Source of the DNA: Amycolatopsis sp. EV170708-02-1
Lineage (GTDB): Bacteria > Actinomycetota > Actinomycetes > Mycobacteriales > Pseudonocardiaceae
Direction of reading: 5' to 3'
DNA: 64,000 bases
Assembly (NCBI RefSeq): GCF_022479115.1
Contig: NZ_CP092497.1
Coordinates: 434,001-498,000, forward strand
The notes below the pieces were generated by a model, which made no database searches, was not told where the DNA came from, and worked only from the letters and a program-made list of their open reading frames with translations. Made by a program: the position numbers and the translations under genes. Shown here in pieces: positions 21,941 to 31,964 of this stretch (positions are counted from its first letter, which is position 1; the number at the start of each line of letters is the position of its first letter).

Positions 21941-21989
21941 CATGAAAGGTCCTTTCCTGGCGAAATTCGCCGGGAAAGGACCTTTCATG
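21941..21989. terminator. Long palindrome between convergent gene tails (bidirectional terminator)
   Basis: The outer arms CATGAAAGGTCCTTTCC and GGAAAGGACCTTTCATG (17 bp) are perfect. Beyond a single T/G wobble the inner arms GGCGAA and TTCGCC continue around a single base. The result is about 24 paired positions between the carboxylase stop and the stop of the next, opposite gene. No U-tract follows. Confidence 0.75.
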
Positions 21990-22003
21990 ACATCCGGGGA
22001 TGG

Positions 22004-22546
22004 CTAGCGCAAAGGCGGATCGGGCGGCTGGTCCCCGAAGTCCTCCGGCGCGATCTTGTCCAGCGCCGCCCGGAACTCCTCGACCTCCCGCTCCTGCGCG
22101 ACCGGGTCGGACGGCACCGTCGGGAGTTCCGCGTCGGGCCCGGTCCCCACGATCTCGACCCGCACCGAAGCGACCTCCAGTACCGCGTCCGCCACCTCGA
22201 TCCCGACCCCGGCCCGCAAACCGATCGCGACCGCGTCGCTCGGCCGGGCCGAAACGCGGATCCCGGAATCGAGTACCAGGTCGGCGAAGAAGATGCCGTC
22301 CCGCAGCGCGGTGACCTGCACTCCGGTGACCCGGTGCCCGAACGACTCGACGACCTGGCCGATCAGTTCGATCGTGCCGGGCCTGGGCAGCCGGATCCGC
22401 TCCTGAGCGAGCGCCACCGCGCTCGCCTCCGGGCCGCCGATCGTGATCGCCAGCCAGCGGCGTTCGCCTTCCCGTTCGCGGAGCAACATCACCGGTGCCG
22501 CTTCCGGGGCCAGGACTGCCATCCCCTCGACGTCCATCGAAATCAT
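22004..22546 (-). CDS. Bifunctional nuclease family protein (DUF151)
   Basis: A 180-residue protein with the DUF151/bifunctional-nuclease core. It begins MISMDVEGMAVLAPEAAPVMLLREREGERRWLAITIGGPEASAVALA and continues VTGVQVTALRDGIFFADLVLDSGIRVSARPSDAVAIGLRAGVGIEVADAVL. The conserved Glu in GGPEA and the SARPSDAVAI motif mark the family, for which DNase and RNase activities are reported in plants and archaea. Its cellular role in actinobacteria is unclear to me. ATG 22546 has GAGG about 8 nt upstream. It follows the oxidase gene by 23 bp on the same strand. Confidence 0.85.
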   Translation of the reverse strand: MISMDVEGMAVLAPEAAPVMLLREREGERRWLAITIGGPEASAVALAQERIRLPRPGTIELIGQVVESFGHRVTGVQVTALRDGIFFADLVLDSGIRVSARPSDAVAIGLRAGVGIEVADAVLEVASVRVEIVGTGPDAELPTVPSDPVAQEREVEEFRAALDKIAPEDFGDQPPDPPLR

Positions 22547-22569
22547 GCGCGGTACCTCATTTCCTCGCC

Positions 22570-24327
22570 TCAGGTGGTGTGGTCGTCCTTCAGTGCCTTG
22601 TCCGCCACCACTTCCGACGGGGCGGGCCGGTTACGGCGCTGGAACGGGGTCGTATGCCCCTCGGCGCGCAGCCGGGGAACCATATGCGGATAGTGGAGTT
22701 CGAACGCCGGCCGTTCCGACCGGATCCTCGGCAGGTCGTAGAAGTTGTGCCGGGGCGGCGGGCAGGTCGTCGCCCACTCCAGGGAGTTCCCGTGTCCCCA
22801 CGGGTCGTCGACTTCGACGACCTCCCCGAACCGGTAGCTGCGGACGACGTTCCAGAGGAACGGCAGTACCGACGCGCCCAGCAGGAACGCACCGATCGTG
22901 GAAATGGTGTGCAGCAGGGTGAAACCGTCCGTGCTCAGGTAGTCGGCGTAGCGGCGCGGCATTCCCTCGTTGCCGAGCCAGTGCTGGACGAGGAACGTCA
23001 TGTGGAAGCCGATGAACGTCGTCCAGAAATGGAGCTTCGCGAGCCGCTCGTCGAGCATCCGCCCGGTCATCTTGGGGAACCAGAAGTAGATCCCGGCGAA
23101 GGTGGCGAACACGATGGTGCCGAACAGCACGTAGTGGAAGTGCGCCACCACGAAATAGGTGTCGTGGATGTGGAAGTCCAGCGGTGGCGCGGCGAGGATG
23201 ATCCCGGTCAGCCCGCCGAGCAGGAACGTCACCATGAACCCGATCGACCACAGCATCGGCGACTCGAAGGTGAGCTGCCCCTTCCACATGGTGCCGATCC
23301 AGTTGAAGAACTTGATCCCGGTCGGCACCGCGATGAGGAAGGTCATGATGGAGAAGAACGGCAACAGCACCGCGCCGGTGGCGAACATGTGGTGCGCCCA
23401 CACGGCGAACGACAGCGCCGTGATCGCGATCGTCGCGAACACCATGAGTTTGTAGCCGAACAACGGTTTCCGGCTGAACACGGGGACGATCTCGGTGATG
23501 ATGCCGAAATACGGCAACGCGACGATGTACACCTCGGGATGCCCGAAGAACCAGAACAGGTGCTGGAAGAGGATCGCGCCGCCGTTCGCCGGATCGAACA
23601 CGTGCGCGCCGAGCCGCCGGTCCGCCTCCAGCCCGAACAGGGCGGCGGTGAGGATCGGGAAGACCGCCAGGATCAGGATCGTGGTGAACAGGATGTTCCA
23701 GGTGAACAGCGGCAGCCGCCACATGGTCATCCCGGGCGCGCGCAGGCAGAGGATCGTGGTGACCATGTTGACCGCGCCGAGGATCGTCCCGAGCCCGGAC
23801 ACGATCAGGCCCATGAGCACCAGATCGGCGCCCACTCCCGGCGCGTGCGCGGCGTTGGACAGCGGCGTGTACATCGTCCACCCGAAGTCGGGCGCGCCAC
23901 CCGGCGTCAGGAACGAGCTGAGCACCATCAGCCCACCGAAGAGGTAGAGCCAGTAGGAGAACGCGTTCAGGCGCGGGAACGCGACGTCCGGGGACCCGAT
24001 CTGCAGCGGCAGGATGTAGTTGGCGAAGGCGAAGAGGTTCGGCGTCGCGTACAGCAGCAGCATGATCAGGCCGTGCATGGTGAACAGCTGGTTGTACTGC
24101 TCCTGCGACAGGAACTGCATACCCGGCCTGCCCAGCTCGCCGCGCATCAGCAGCGCCATGAAGCCGCCGGCGAGGAAGAACGCGAACGAGGTACTCAGGT
24201 AGAGCAGACCGATCGTCTTGTGGTCGGTGGTGCGGACGACGCTGAGGAAGACACTCCCCTTCGGGGCACGGATCCTTCCGCCGAAGCGGACGGCCTCCGG
24301 TCGCGGAGAGGGCTTCACGGCGGTCAT
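22570..24327 (-). CDS. ctaD: Cytochrome c oxidase subunit I (solitary paralogue)
   Basis: A 585-residue heme-copper oxidase subunit I with 12 membrane helices. It shows [22 protein letters not shown] with the low-spin heme His, the Cu-B site [14 protein letters not shown] with the Tyr of the His-Tyr cross-link and HHMF, and [16 protein letters not shown] with the heme a3 and a ligands. ATG 24327 ([17 protein letters not shown]) is the family-typical start. Subunits II and III (ctaC, ctaE) and the bc complex genes are not adjacent. Actinomycetes often keep such lone ctaD genes, so this may be a second copy. It ends 23 bp upstream of the bifunctional-nuclease gene. Confidence 0.95.
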   Translation of the reverse strand: MTAVKPSPRPEAVRFGGRIRAPKGSVFLSVVRTTDHKTIGLLYLSTSFAFFLAGGFMALLMRGELGRPGMQFLSQEQYNQLFTMHGLIMLLLYATPNLFAFANYILPLQIGSPDVAFPRLNAFSYWLYLFGGLMVLSSFLTPGGAPDFGWTMYTPLSNAAHAPGVGADLVLMGLIVSGLGTILGAVNMVTTILCLRAPGMTMWRLPLFTWNILFTTILILAVFPILTAALFGLEADRRLGAHVFDPANGGAILFQHLFWFFGHPEVYIVALPYFGIITEIVPVFSRKPLFGYKLMVFATIAITALSFAVWAHHMFATGAVLLPFFSIMTFLIAVPTGIKFFNWIGTMWKGQLTFESPMLWSIGFMVTFLLGGLTGIILAAPPLDFHIHDTYFVVAHFHYVLFGTIVFATFAGIYFWFPKMTGRMLDERLAKLHFWTTFIGFHMTFLVQHWLGNEGMPRRYADYLSTDGFTLLHTISTIGAFLLGASVLPFLWNVVRSYRFGEVVEVDDPWGHGNSLEWATTCPPPRHNFYDLPRIRSERPAFELHYPHMVPRLRAEGHTTPFQRRNRPAPSEVVADKALKDDHTT

Positions 24328-24455
24328 GGCGACTCCCAGCACGAGGACACACCTTCTGAAGGCTGGTACCCCTCCAGGAGAGTCCCTACACGCGGGCTTT
24401 TCAAGGGCTAGCCGAGTAGAGGACCCTGGCCACCGTGCGTGAAGGGGGGTCTTCT

Positions 24456-25463
24456 GTGAAGCTGTCCGTCATCCGTGCCGCCGCGGCGGCACAGCAGGCG
24501 CGTGTCACGCCGGGAATCGAAGACATGGCGAGCTACCTGGAGTCTCAGGTGGCCGACGCTTCCCACCGGGAGGTGATCGGGCCGGTGCTGCCCGCGTCCG
24601 GAGCGAGCGGGGTGGTGGTCCACGGCGGGGAACGCGTCGCGTCCTGGGGTGATCCCGATGTTCCCGAAATGGCGTTCAGCGCCACGAAGAGCGTCGTGTC
24701 GACCGTCGCGGGCCTCGCCTTCGATGCCGGACTGATCCCCGATCTCCACCGGCCGGTGACCGAAACGCTCGACCTGCCCGGACTGCGCGTCCCGAGCGCG
24801 ATCACCTGGCACCACCTGCTGCAGCAGACCAGCCAATGGGACGGCGAGCTCTGGGGCAAACCGGCCTGGGCGGACGCTTCGAGCCATCGTCCGGAGAGCG
24901 CGCCATGGGACGCCCCGCCGGGCGCGGGCTGGGCCTACAACGACGTCCGGGTGAATCTGCTCTGTCTCGCCCTCACCCGTCTGTTCGCCCGGCCGCTGCC
25001 CTCGGTGCTGCGGGACCACGTCCTCGGGCCGATGGGCGCGTCCGGCACCTGGTCGTGGCACGGCTACCGCGGCGCGACGACCGACATCGACGGCGAAGCC
25101 GTTCCGGTCGTCAGCGGTGGAGCGCACTGGGGAGGCGGCCTGTGGATCTCCGCCGGCGACCTCGCCTTGCTCGGCCTGCTCTACCTTCGCGACGGCGAAC
25201 ACGACGGCCGCCGCCTGCTCAGCAGGGAGTGGATCGATCGCACCTGGAGCCCGTGCGACCACAACCCGGACTACGGCTACCTCTGGTGGCTCAACGACCG
25301 GCGGCAGGTCTACCCCACCGCCCCGCCGAGCGGCCGGTGCGCCCGGGGAAACGGCGGCAGGCACCTGCTGTGGGTCGATCCCGGACGCGACCTCGTCGTC
25401 GTTTCCCGCTGGGGCGAAGACGCCGGAGAACTCTTGCGCGAGGTCTCGGCCGCGGTCTCCTAG
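24456..25463 (+). CDS. Serine beta-lactamase-fold hydrolase
   Basis: A 335-residue member of the beta-lactamase/penicillin-binding-protein-like serine hydrolases (class C/esterase type). The SxxK motif is SATKS in [22 protein letters not shown], and the YxN motif appears as AYNDVRVN. The HGG/KTG-like third motif is not obvious and may be RGNGG near the C-terminus. No signal peptide was seen, so a cytoplasmic esterase or peptidase role is likely. GTG 24456 has a GGGGGG block about 7 nt upstream; a GTG at 24435 is the alternative. Its TAG overlaps the TAG of the glycosyltransferase within one CTAG, tail-to-tail. Confidence 0.8.
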   Translation: MKLSVIRAAAAAQQARVTPGIEDMASYLESQVADASHREVIGPVLPASGASGVVVHGGERVASWGDPDVPEMAFSATKSVVSTVAGLAFDAGLIPDLHRPVTETLDLPGLRVPSAITWHHLLQQTSQWDGELWGKPAWADASSHRPESAPWDAPPGAGWAYNDVRVNLLCLALTRLFARPLPSVLRDHVLGPMGASGTWSWHGYRGATTDIDGEAVPVVSGGAHWGGGLWISAGDLALLGLLYLRDGEHDGRRLLSREWIDRTWSPCDHNPDYGYLWWLNDRRQVYPTAPPSGRCARGNGGRHLLWVDPGRDLVVVSRWGEDAGELLREVSAAVS

Positions 25464-26602
25464 GCGAGCAGAGCCTCCAGGTGGTCCGCCGCCGCCGCGG
25501 CCCCGCCCGCCTCCCGGAACGACGCGCCCACCTTTTCGGCGGCCGACCGGTAGCCCGGATCGCCCAGCACCCTGGTCACGGCGGCCGCGATCCGTTCGGG
25601 TTTCGCCTTTCCGAACCGCAGCCGGACGCCGGCGCCCGCGTCGACGACCTGACCGGCGATGATCGGCTGGTCGTCCCGGATCGGCGCGACCACGAGCGGC
25701 ACCCCGTGCCACAGGCTTTCGCAGACGGTGTTGTGCCCGCCGTGGCAGACGACGGCGTCCACCCGGGCCAGAAGGGCCATCTGGGGTACCTGCGGCACCA
25801 CGAGCACCGTGTCTCCCACCGGCCCCACCGCGCCACCGGGATCGGTGATGACCGTCCGGATCCCGTCGACCTCGGAGAGTCCCTTGGCGGCCGCGCGGAG
25901 GAAGTCCCCGACGGCGTCGGCGTTCGCGGTGCCGAGGGTGACGAACACCGTCGGCACCGCCCGGTCGAGCCGGTCCCACGGGAAGCCGCCGGTCGGCGCG
26001 CGCCCGCCGATGGACGGCCCGACCAGCCGGACCCGGCTCGGGAGCGTGGCCGGGCCGAGCAGCTCCCGGGTGGTGAACGCGAGCACGCCGTGCGGCGACA
26101 TCCTCGGGTCGGCGGGGCCGCCGTCGATCCGCGCGCGCAGGCCGTCGAGGAGGTCGTCGAGCCAGGCCGCCACCTTGGGGAGCCCGGCCAAGGGATCGAC
26201 GAGTTCCGCGGACGTCGTCGCGGAGGTGACCCACGGCAGGCCGAGCCCGTCGGCGACGAGACCGCCCGCGACGGCCTGCTGGTCGGCGACCACCACCTGC
26301 GGGCGGAACCGGCCGATCGCGGCGCGGACCCCGGGCGCCATCGCCTCGGCCAGCGGGATCAGGAACTCCTCCCACAGGAACCGGAACGCCGCAGGCCCTT
26401 TGAGGCTCGCGTCGCGTTCGGGCAGGCGGCGCGGGATCGCGCACGGGAACACGTCGGCGCCGTCGCCGGCGAGCCGCCGGATGACCTCGGGCCGCCCCGC
26501 CCAGGCGACCTGGTGCCCGCGGGCGGTGAGGGCGGCCGCGACCCCGACCGCGGGGTTCACGTGCCCGGTCAGCGGCGGGGTGACGAAGAGGAATCTGCCC
26601 AC
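25460..26602 (-). CDS. GT1-family glycosyltransferase of the lipid-synthase operon
   Basis: A 380-residue GT-B fold glycosyltransferase of the MGT/UGT type, which moves a sugar from a nucleotide donor to a lipid or polyketide hydroxyl. The N-terminal acceptor half opens FLFVTPPLTGHVNPAVGVAAALTARGH with the likely catalytic His. The donor-binding half has VVPQVPQMALLARVDAVVCHGGHNTVCESLWHGVPLVVAPIRDDQP, the GT1 signature. It starts with a GTG that directly abuts the hydrolase stop, which makes it the last gene of the five-gene operon. This suggests that the megasynthase product is a glycolipid or glycosylated polyketide. Confidence 0.88.
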   Translation of the reverse strand: MGRFLFVTPPLTGHVNPAVGVAAALTARGHQVAWAGRPEVIRRLAGDGADVFPCAIPRRLPERDASLKGPAAFRFLWEEFLIPLAEAMAPGVRAAIGRFRPQVVVADQQAVAGGLVADGLGLPWVTSATTSAELVDPLAGLPKVAAWLDDLLDGLRARIDGGPADPRMSPHGVLAFTTRELLGPATLPSRVRLVGPSIGGRAPTGGFPWDRLDRAVPTVFVTLGTANADAVGDFLRAAAKGLSEVDGIRTVITDPGGAVGPVGDTVLVVPQVPQMALLARVDAVVCHGGHNTVCESLWHGVPLVVAPIRDDQPIIAGQVVDAGAGVRLRFGKAKPERIAAAVTRVLGDPGYRSAAEKVGASFREAGGAAAAADHLEALLA

Positions 26603-27394
26603 TCAGGCCGCCGTTTCGCACGAGTGTTCGCGAACCCAGTCCAGGATCAGCTCCGACGTCTCCGCAGTGCGCTCGACGAGCACCGAATGTCCCTGGTCCG
26701 GCAGGACGACGGTGCGGCAGCGGCCGAGGTTCGCCTCCAGGTCCGGGACCTGCGCCGAGAGCCCGGACAGGTCACCGAACAGCGCGAAGACCGGGCAGCG
26801 GACGGCCGCGAGGTCGTCGTCGATGGTCCGGCTCAGCGGGACGTCCTCCGCCAGCGTGGTGGCCGCGAGGATCTTGTACGCGGATTTCGACAGCCGGGCG
26901 GTGTGCGCCCCGTGGTTCTCGGCGATCCAGCCGATCACCTCGTCGCGCGCGAGCCGGTTCTTCGCGTCGGCGAGCCCTTCGGCCATATGCCCGGCCCACG
27001 CCCGTACCGGTGGCTCCGCTTCGATGGCGACGACGCTGGCGACGCGCTCCGGACGCGAAGCCGCGAGCCCGAAGGCGATCGAGCCGCCGAAGGAGTTCCC
27101 GGCCACGTGCACGGGCCGGTCGATCCCCAGCGCGGTGAGCAGGCCGTCGAGATCGGCGACGAACTCCTCCAGCCGGTAGCCGGTGGCGGGCCGCGTCGTG
27201 CGGCCATGCCCGCGAAGGTCGTACATGACGACGTCGATGCCCTGCGCCGCGAAGGCGGGCCCGAGCGTGAAATAGTAGCTCGCCAGGCTGTCGGTGAGGA
27301 GGCCGTGGACGAACACCACGACCGGCGCCGCGCCGTCCGACGGCCCGAGCCGCTGGACATGGACGTCGAGGTCGCCGACCTTGACCTTCGCCAT
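26603..27394 (-). CDS. Alpha/beta hydrolase of the lipid-synthase operon
   Basis: A 263-residue alpha/beta-hydrolase. It has the oxyanion HG (VVVFVHGLLTDSLASYY), the nucleophile elbow GNSFGGS, and the C-terminal acid/His (ALFGDLSG ... LPDQGHSVLV). Neither synthase carries a thioesterase domain, so this enzyme is the natural candidate for chain release or acyl transfer; it could instead act on a later intermediate. Its start is 2 bp beyond the ACP stop and its stop abuts the glycosyltransferase start, so it is tightly embedded in the operon. Confidence 0.85.
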   Translation of the reverse strand: MAKVKVGDLDVHVQRLGPSDGAAPVVVFVHGLLTDSLASYYFTLGPAFAAQGIDVVMYDLRGHGRTTRPATGYRLEEFVADLDGLLTALGIDRPVHVAGNSFGGSIAFGLAASRPERVASVVAIEAEPPVRAWAGHMAEGLADAKNRLARDEVIGWIAENHGAHTARLSKSAYKILAATTLAEDVPLSRTIDDDLAAVRCPVFALFGDLSGLSAQVPDLEANLGRCRTVVLPDQGHSVLVERTAETSELILDWVREHSCETAA

Positions 27395-27396
27395 GC

Positions 27397-27696
27397 TCAG
27401 GCCTTCCCGTCGAGGGACACGACCACGTGGTCGACGAGTTCGCCGACGGTCAGCGCGATGATCTCGTCCAGTTCGCGTTCCGCGATGAACTCGGCGAAGT
27501 TGACCTTGTCGCCGTAGTGGTCGCGCAGCCGCCCGGACAGCGTCACGAGGTCGATGCTCTCCAGTTCGAGGTCGTCGTGGAATTTCGTGTCCCGGCCGAT
27601 CTCGGCGTCGTTCAGGCCGTATTCTTCGAGCAGTTCGCGCAGCATCACGGTGAGGTCGGCCAGCACGGCCCCGGCCGCCACGGTCTCAGTGGTCAT
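27397..27696 (-). CDS. Free-standing acyl carrier protein
   Basis: A 99-residue carrier protein. The phosphopantetheine site is Ser in DLELESIDLVTLSGRL, followed by helix III near NFAEFIAERELDEIIALTVGELVDHV. ATG 27696 overlaps the stop of the KS-AT-DH-PPTase gene (ATGA), so the two are translationally coupled; a longer frame runs to 27759. The operon therefore has two carrier sites, this one and one inside the large synthase. Its likely role is to hold the starter, the finished chain or a second pool of intermediates. The PPTase domain just upstream could activate it. Confidence 0.92.
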   Translation of the reverse strand: MTTETVAAGAVLADLTVMLRELLEEYGLNDAEIGRDTKFHDDLELESIDLVTLSGRLRDHYGDKVNFAEFIAERELDEIIALTVGELVDHVVVSLDGKA

Positions 27697-30600
27697 TCTT
27701 CGTTCTCCGTCCAAGCCACGACATAGTCCTTCGCCCGGGTGGTGATCGTGGTGTGCCACACCGGATACCGGGCACCGCCCACCTCGACGGTGAGCCGCCC
27801 GTCGTCCGCGCCGACGACGGCGAAAGCGCGCGGATCACCGCGCAGGCCGGTGCGGAGCCGTTTCGCGACGGCCTCCTTGGCGGCCCAGAATCTGGTGAAC
27901 CACAACGCTTCCGGCTCGCCGAGCAGGGCACGTTCCGGCGCGCCGAGTGCGGCGGCGACCGTGCTCTCCGGCCGGTCTTCGATGGCTTCGATGTCGATCC
28001 CGCAGAGCCCTCGGCGGGCGATGGCGACGCCGAGTGAGTCCCGATGGGCGATCGAGACGGTGAGCTCCGGCAGGCTTCTCCCGTACGCTCCCGAGACGAT
28101 CGGCGCCCCCGACGAGTCGTTCCCGACCCGCAGCTCGGCGGGAAAGACGTCTCCCGCGCCGTCTGTCCACAAGAGACGCCGGACGGCGTCCTTCACCGCG
28201 ATCCGGCCGAGCAGCCATGTCCGTTTCCGGCGCGGGGACTGGCCGGCGTAAGCCTGTCTTTCCTCCCCCGCCAGCACGTTCCGCATGATCAGCTCGCGGG
28301 TGGCCAGATCCGGCCACTGCTCGCGGACCAGCGCCCAGCCACCGGGACGTTCTTCGGACAGCGTGGCCCGCTCGGGCCGCCGGTCCATCGCCCGGATCAC
28401 CGGATTGCTGTCGAACCGGCGATCGCGCCAGCCCTCGATCTCGGCCCAGACCCGGCCGCCGCGGATCAGCTGGACGTCCGCTTCGAGTTCCGCGTCGGTC
28501 ACCGAAACGACGCGCACGACACAGTCGACGCGGTCTCCTGGCAAGGGATGCTCGCCGTAGAACCGGATCCGCCGCATCCCCACCGGGAACACGGTGGTCC
28601 GCGCGGGCAACCGGGACATGATCCAGTACCCGAGCAACTGTCCCGCGTTGTCCAGCAGCGCCCCCGGCGCGTCCGGTGTCCGCAGCACTCCGCGCACGTG
28701 GCGATCCCCGACCGCGACCAGTTCCTCGACGCCCTGGAACCGCGGCCCGTGGAACATCCAGCGTTCGGTGTAGAGCTGCTCGGCGCGCAGGTCCGGTGTC
28801 CGTTCCCGGGCGGCCGGGAAGGTCCACGGCCCGGGCGGATCGGCGGGGAACGCGGCGTCCAGGTCGATGACGGCCCTGGAGTAGTCGCCGAGGGAGACAC
28901 CGGCTCGCGAAACCCCTTGCGGGACAACGGTCACCGGTACGTCCAGCGCGGGGATCGCGGCGATCCACTGGTTCAGCCGGACGTCTTCCAGCGCCACCGC
29001 GCGGCTGCCCGGCGCGGCCTGCTCGGCGAAGTCCATCAGGTGCCCGATCACCGTCGTGGCGGGCACGACCGGCCACGAGTCGGCGGGATCGGCACCTGGT
29101 GGCTGTTTGAAGAAGCAGTGGTCGAGCAGATACGGCATGGTCTCGACGGAGACGCGGAGTTCGGTGCGCAACGGCCGGATCCGGGGCGCCGGCCTGGCGG
29201 CGAACAGTTCGGCCGCCAGGCCGGCGGTGTCGGCCAGCAACCCGGAGAATTCGGCTGCCAGCGGGTTCCGTCGTCCGATCCGGTCCAAAGTGGACGTGTT
29301 CGCCCCCGGCGGCCGGAAGCCGCGCCGGACGCGCTCGTCGAGCGACACCAGCGCGCCGCCGAGGTCGAGCCGGATCGTCCGGCCACGGTTCGCGCCGCGT
29401 TGGCCGGGAAGGAGTTCGAACGCCGGATCTGCGCCGTCGGCCCACAAGGCCGTCGCGGTCCTCAGCAGTTGCGGAACACCGGGGCGGTGCGCGGAATGCG
29501 CGGCGACGACGAGGTGTTCGCGGTCGTGCAGGGTGTTCCCGATCAGCGACCCGAGCTGTCCGGCACCCGTCTGCACGAACGCGCGGAACCCGGCCGCGTA
29601 CATGTTCTCCACGAGGCCGCGGAACCGCACCGGCTCCAGCAGATGCCGGACGAACAGGTCCCGGATCCCCGCGGCGGCCGCCGGGTACGGCTTTCCGGTC
29701 GTGGCGGACCAGACCGGGAGTTTCGCCGGATGCAGCGTGTAGCGTTCGGCGGCCTCGCGGATCGGGCCGAGATACGGCGCGAGCATCGGCGTGTGGAAAC
29801 CGGACCGGAACGGCAGCACCTGGGAGATCACGCCGTCCGCGCGGAATCCGCGGACGAAGCCGTCGACGGCCTCGGCGGGCCCGCAGATCATCGCCTGATG
29901 GGGCGCGTTGTCGTGGGAAAGGACCACTTCGGACTGTCCTTTGAGGACATCGGTGACCACGGGCGCGGCCGCGCCGATCACCGCGAACGCCAGCCCCGGC
30001 ACGTTGAGCGCGTCGGGATCGAAGCCCGCCAGGAACGCGTCCACCTCGGTGTCGGCGTGGATCCCGGCGACGGCCATGGCGGTCCACTCCCCCAGACTGT
30101 GCCCGGCGAGCGCGTCCGGCGTGACGCGCAGTGCGCGCAACGCCGTGTCGAGCAGCCTGCCCAGCTGGAACACGCCCTTGCCGTGCCTGCCGACGTCGCC
30201 GATGGTGACGTCCGGTGCTTCCCAGCGAATACCGAAATGCCGGGCCACGTCATCTGCGTGGGCCTCGAATTCGTTCTCCAGCCCGGGGAAGACGAACGCG
30301 AGCCTGCCCCCGCCCTGGCCGAGCAGCGGTTCCGGAACGAACCAGAGGTCGTTGCGGCCGCGCCAGGGTTTGCCCTTCGCGACCACTTTCCTGGCCAGGT
30401 TCAGCCGTTTGGGCGTCGGATCGACGAGCCCGAGCCGGACCCGGCCGCGACCGGTGTCACCCTCGCTCAGGACGTCGTCGTGGTCGAGCAGGCATCCCAT
30501 TTCGGCGACGGTCGGCGCCGAGAGCCGCAGGACCTGCTCGGGCTCGGAAACCTCCACGGCGGGCCGTGTCGCGGCCTGCTCCAGGACCACGTGGGCGTTG

Positions 30601-31961
30601 ATCCCGCCGAAACCGAACGCGTTGACCCCGGCCCGCCGCACCGGCCGCCGGTCGTCGGTCTCCCAGGCCTTCGCGGCGCCGAGCGTCTCGAACCGGGTCG
30701 CGGCCAGCGCCGGATGCGGGTTCTCGCAGTGCAGGGTCGGCGGGAGAACCCCGTGGTACACGGCCAAAGCGGCCTTGACGAGTCCGGCGACGCCCGCCGC
30801 GGGCATGGTGTGCCCGATCATCGACTTCACCGAGCCGAGCACCGCGGTCGGCCGGTCCGTCCGCCCGAAGACCTCCGCGATCGTCGCGAGTTCGGCGGCA
30901 TCGCCCGCCGGTGTGGCGGTCCCGTGCGCTTCGAGCAGGCCGATCGTGGCGGGGTCGATCCCCGCGGCGCTCCAGGCCTGCCGCACCGCGCGGACCTGTC
31001 CGGCGGTGTCCGGAGTGGACAGTCCGGCGGTCCGGCCGTCGCTGGCCACCCCGGTCCCGGTGACGACGGCGTAGACCCGGTCACCGTCCCGTTCGGCGTC
31101 CGCGAGCCGCTTGAGCACGACGACCCCGGTGCCCTCGCCGATCAGCACCCCGTCCGCGTCCTGATGGAACGGCCGGATCCGCTGGCTCCGCGACAACGCG
31201 CCGAGCTGGGAGAACACGCTCCAGAACGTGACGTCGTGGCAGTGGTGCACGCCGCCGGCCAGCACGACGTCGCACCGCCCGCTCCCCAGTTCGCGGACGG
31301 CGTGGTCGACGGCGACGAGCGAGGAGGCGCAGGCGGCGTCCACCGTGTACGCGGGTCCGCGCAGGTCGAGCCGGTTCGCCAGCCGCGAAGCCGCGAGGTT
31401 GGGCACGAGCCCGATCGCGGCGTCGGGGGCTTCGGGACCGAGCCGGTCGGTGAAGGCCCGGCGGAGTTCCTCCAGCCGCTCGCGGCCGAGTTCGGGCATC
31501 AGCTCGCCGAGCGTGCGGACGACCTGGGTGGCCGTGCGGACCCGCTGGTCGAGCCGCACCAGACCGGGTGTCAGATAACCGCCGCGGCCGAGGATGACCC
31601 CGGTCCGCTGCCGGTCGGTGGGCAGCCGGTGCTCCCCGCCCGCGTCGGCGATGGCCTGTGCGGCCACCCGCAGCGCGATCAGCTGGTCGGGTTCGGTACC
31701 CGGGACCGACGACGGCATGACACCGAAGCCGGTGACGTCCACTTCGGCCAGTTCACCGACGAAACCGCCGCGATGGCAATAGAGCCGGTCCGCCCGTGGT
31801 TCGGCGTCGGGCTGGTAGAAACCCGGATCCCAGCGGTCGGCCGGGACCTCGGTGATCGCGTCGACCCCGTCGACGATGTTGCGCCAGTAGGTGTCGAGAT
31901 CAGGAGCGCCGGGGAAGAGCACCGACATTCCGACGATCGCGATCGGGGGCGTTTCGGCCAC
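27693..31961 (-). CDS. PUFA-synthase-like megasynthase KS-AT-DH-PPTase
   Basis: A 1422-residue iterative type I synthase. KS spans about 3-440 with active-site Cys in VDAACASSLVAVD (about 209) and His in EAHGTATPAGD and GHTMPAAG, so it looks catalytic rather than a chain-length-factor relic. AT lies at about 550-860 with GHSLGEW near 620. A dehydratase follows with LLDHCFFKQ (His about 947) and LLDNAGQLLGYW (Asp about 1105). The C-terminus is a phosphopantetheinyl transferase with GIDIE (about 1322) and WAAKEAVAK (about 1361). GTG 31961 is 3 bp beyond the stop of the first synthase. KR and ER are missing here but present in that partner, so the two must cooperate. Confidence 0.9.
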   Translation of the reverse strand: MAETPPIAIVGMSVLFPGAPDLDTYWRNIVDGVDAITEVPADRWDPGFYQPDAEPRADRLYCHRGGFVGELAEVDVTGFGVMPSSVPGTEPDQLIALRVAAQAIADAGGEHRLPTDRQRTGVILGRGGYLTPGLVRLDQRVRTATQVVRTLGELMPELGRERLEELRRAFTDRLGPEAPDAAIGLVPNLAASRLANRLDLRGPAYTVDAACASSLVAVDHAVRELGSGRCDVVLAGGVHHCHDVTFWSVFSQLGALSRSQRIRPFHQDADGVLIGEGTGVVVLKRLADAERDGDRVYAVVTGTGVASDGRTAGLSTPDTAGQVRAVRQAWSAAGIDPATIGLLEAHGTATPAGDAAELATIAEVFGRTDRPTAVLGSVKSMIGHTMPAAGVAGLVKAALAVYHGVLPPTLHCENPHPALAATRFETLGAAKAWETDDRRPVRRAGVNAFGFGGINAHVVLEQAATRPAVEVSEPEQVLRLSAPTVAEMGCLLDHDDVLSEGDTGRGRVRLGLVDPTPKRLNLARKVVAKGKPWRGRNDLWFVPEPLLGQGGGRLAFVFPGLENEFEAHADDVARHFGIRWEAPDVTIGDVGRHGKGVFQLGRLLDTALRALRVTPDALAGHSLGEWTAMAVAGIHADTEVDAFLAGFDPDALNVPGLAFAVIGAAAPVVTDVLKGQSEVVLSHDNAPHQAMICGPAEAVDGFVRGFRADGVISQVLPFRSGFHTPMLAPYLGPIREAAERYTLHPAKLPVWSATTGKPYPAAAAGIRDLFVRHLLEPVRFRGLVENMYAAGFRAFVQTGAGQLGSLIGNTLHDREHLVVAAHSAHRPGVPQLLRTATALWADGADPAFELLPGQRGANRGRTIRLDLGGALVSLDERVRRGFRPPGANTSTLDRIGRRNPLAAEFSGLLADTAGLAAELFAARPAPRIRPLRTELRVSVETMPYLLDHCFFKQPPGADPADSWPVVPATTVIGHLMDFAEQAAPGSRAVALEDVRLNQWIAAIPALDVPVTVVPQGVSRAGVSLGDYSRAVIDLDAAFPADPPGPWTFPAARERTPDLRAEQLYTERWMFHGPRFQGVEELVAVGDRHVRGVLRTPDAPGALLDNAGQLLGYWIMSRLPARTTVFPVGMRRIRFYGEHPLPGDRVDCVVRVVSVTDAELEADVQLIRGGRVWAEIEGWRDRRFDSNPVIRAMDRRPERATLSEERPGGWALVREQWPDLATRELIMRNVLAGEERQAYAGQSPRRKRTWLLGRIAVKDAVRRLLWTDGAGDVFPAELRVGNDSSGAPIVSGAYGRSLPELTVSIAHRDSLGVAIARRGLCGIDIEAIEDRPESTVAAALGAPERALLGEPEALWFTRFWAAKEAVAKRLRTGLRGDPRAFAVVGADDGRLTVEVGGARYPVWHTTITTRAKDYVVAWTENEE

Positions 31962-31964
31962 CGG

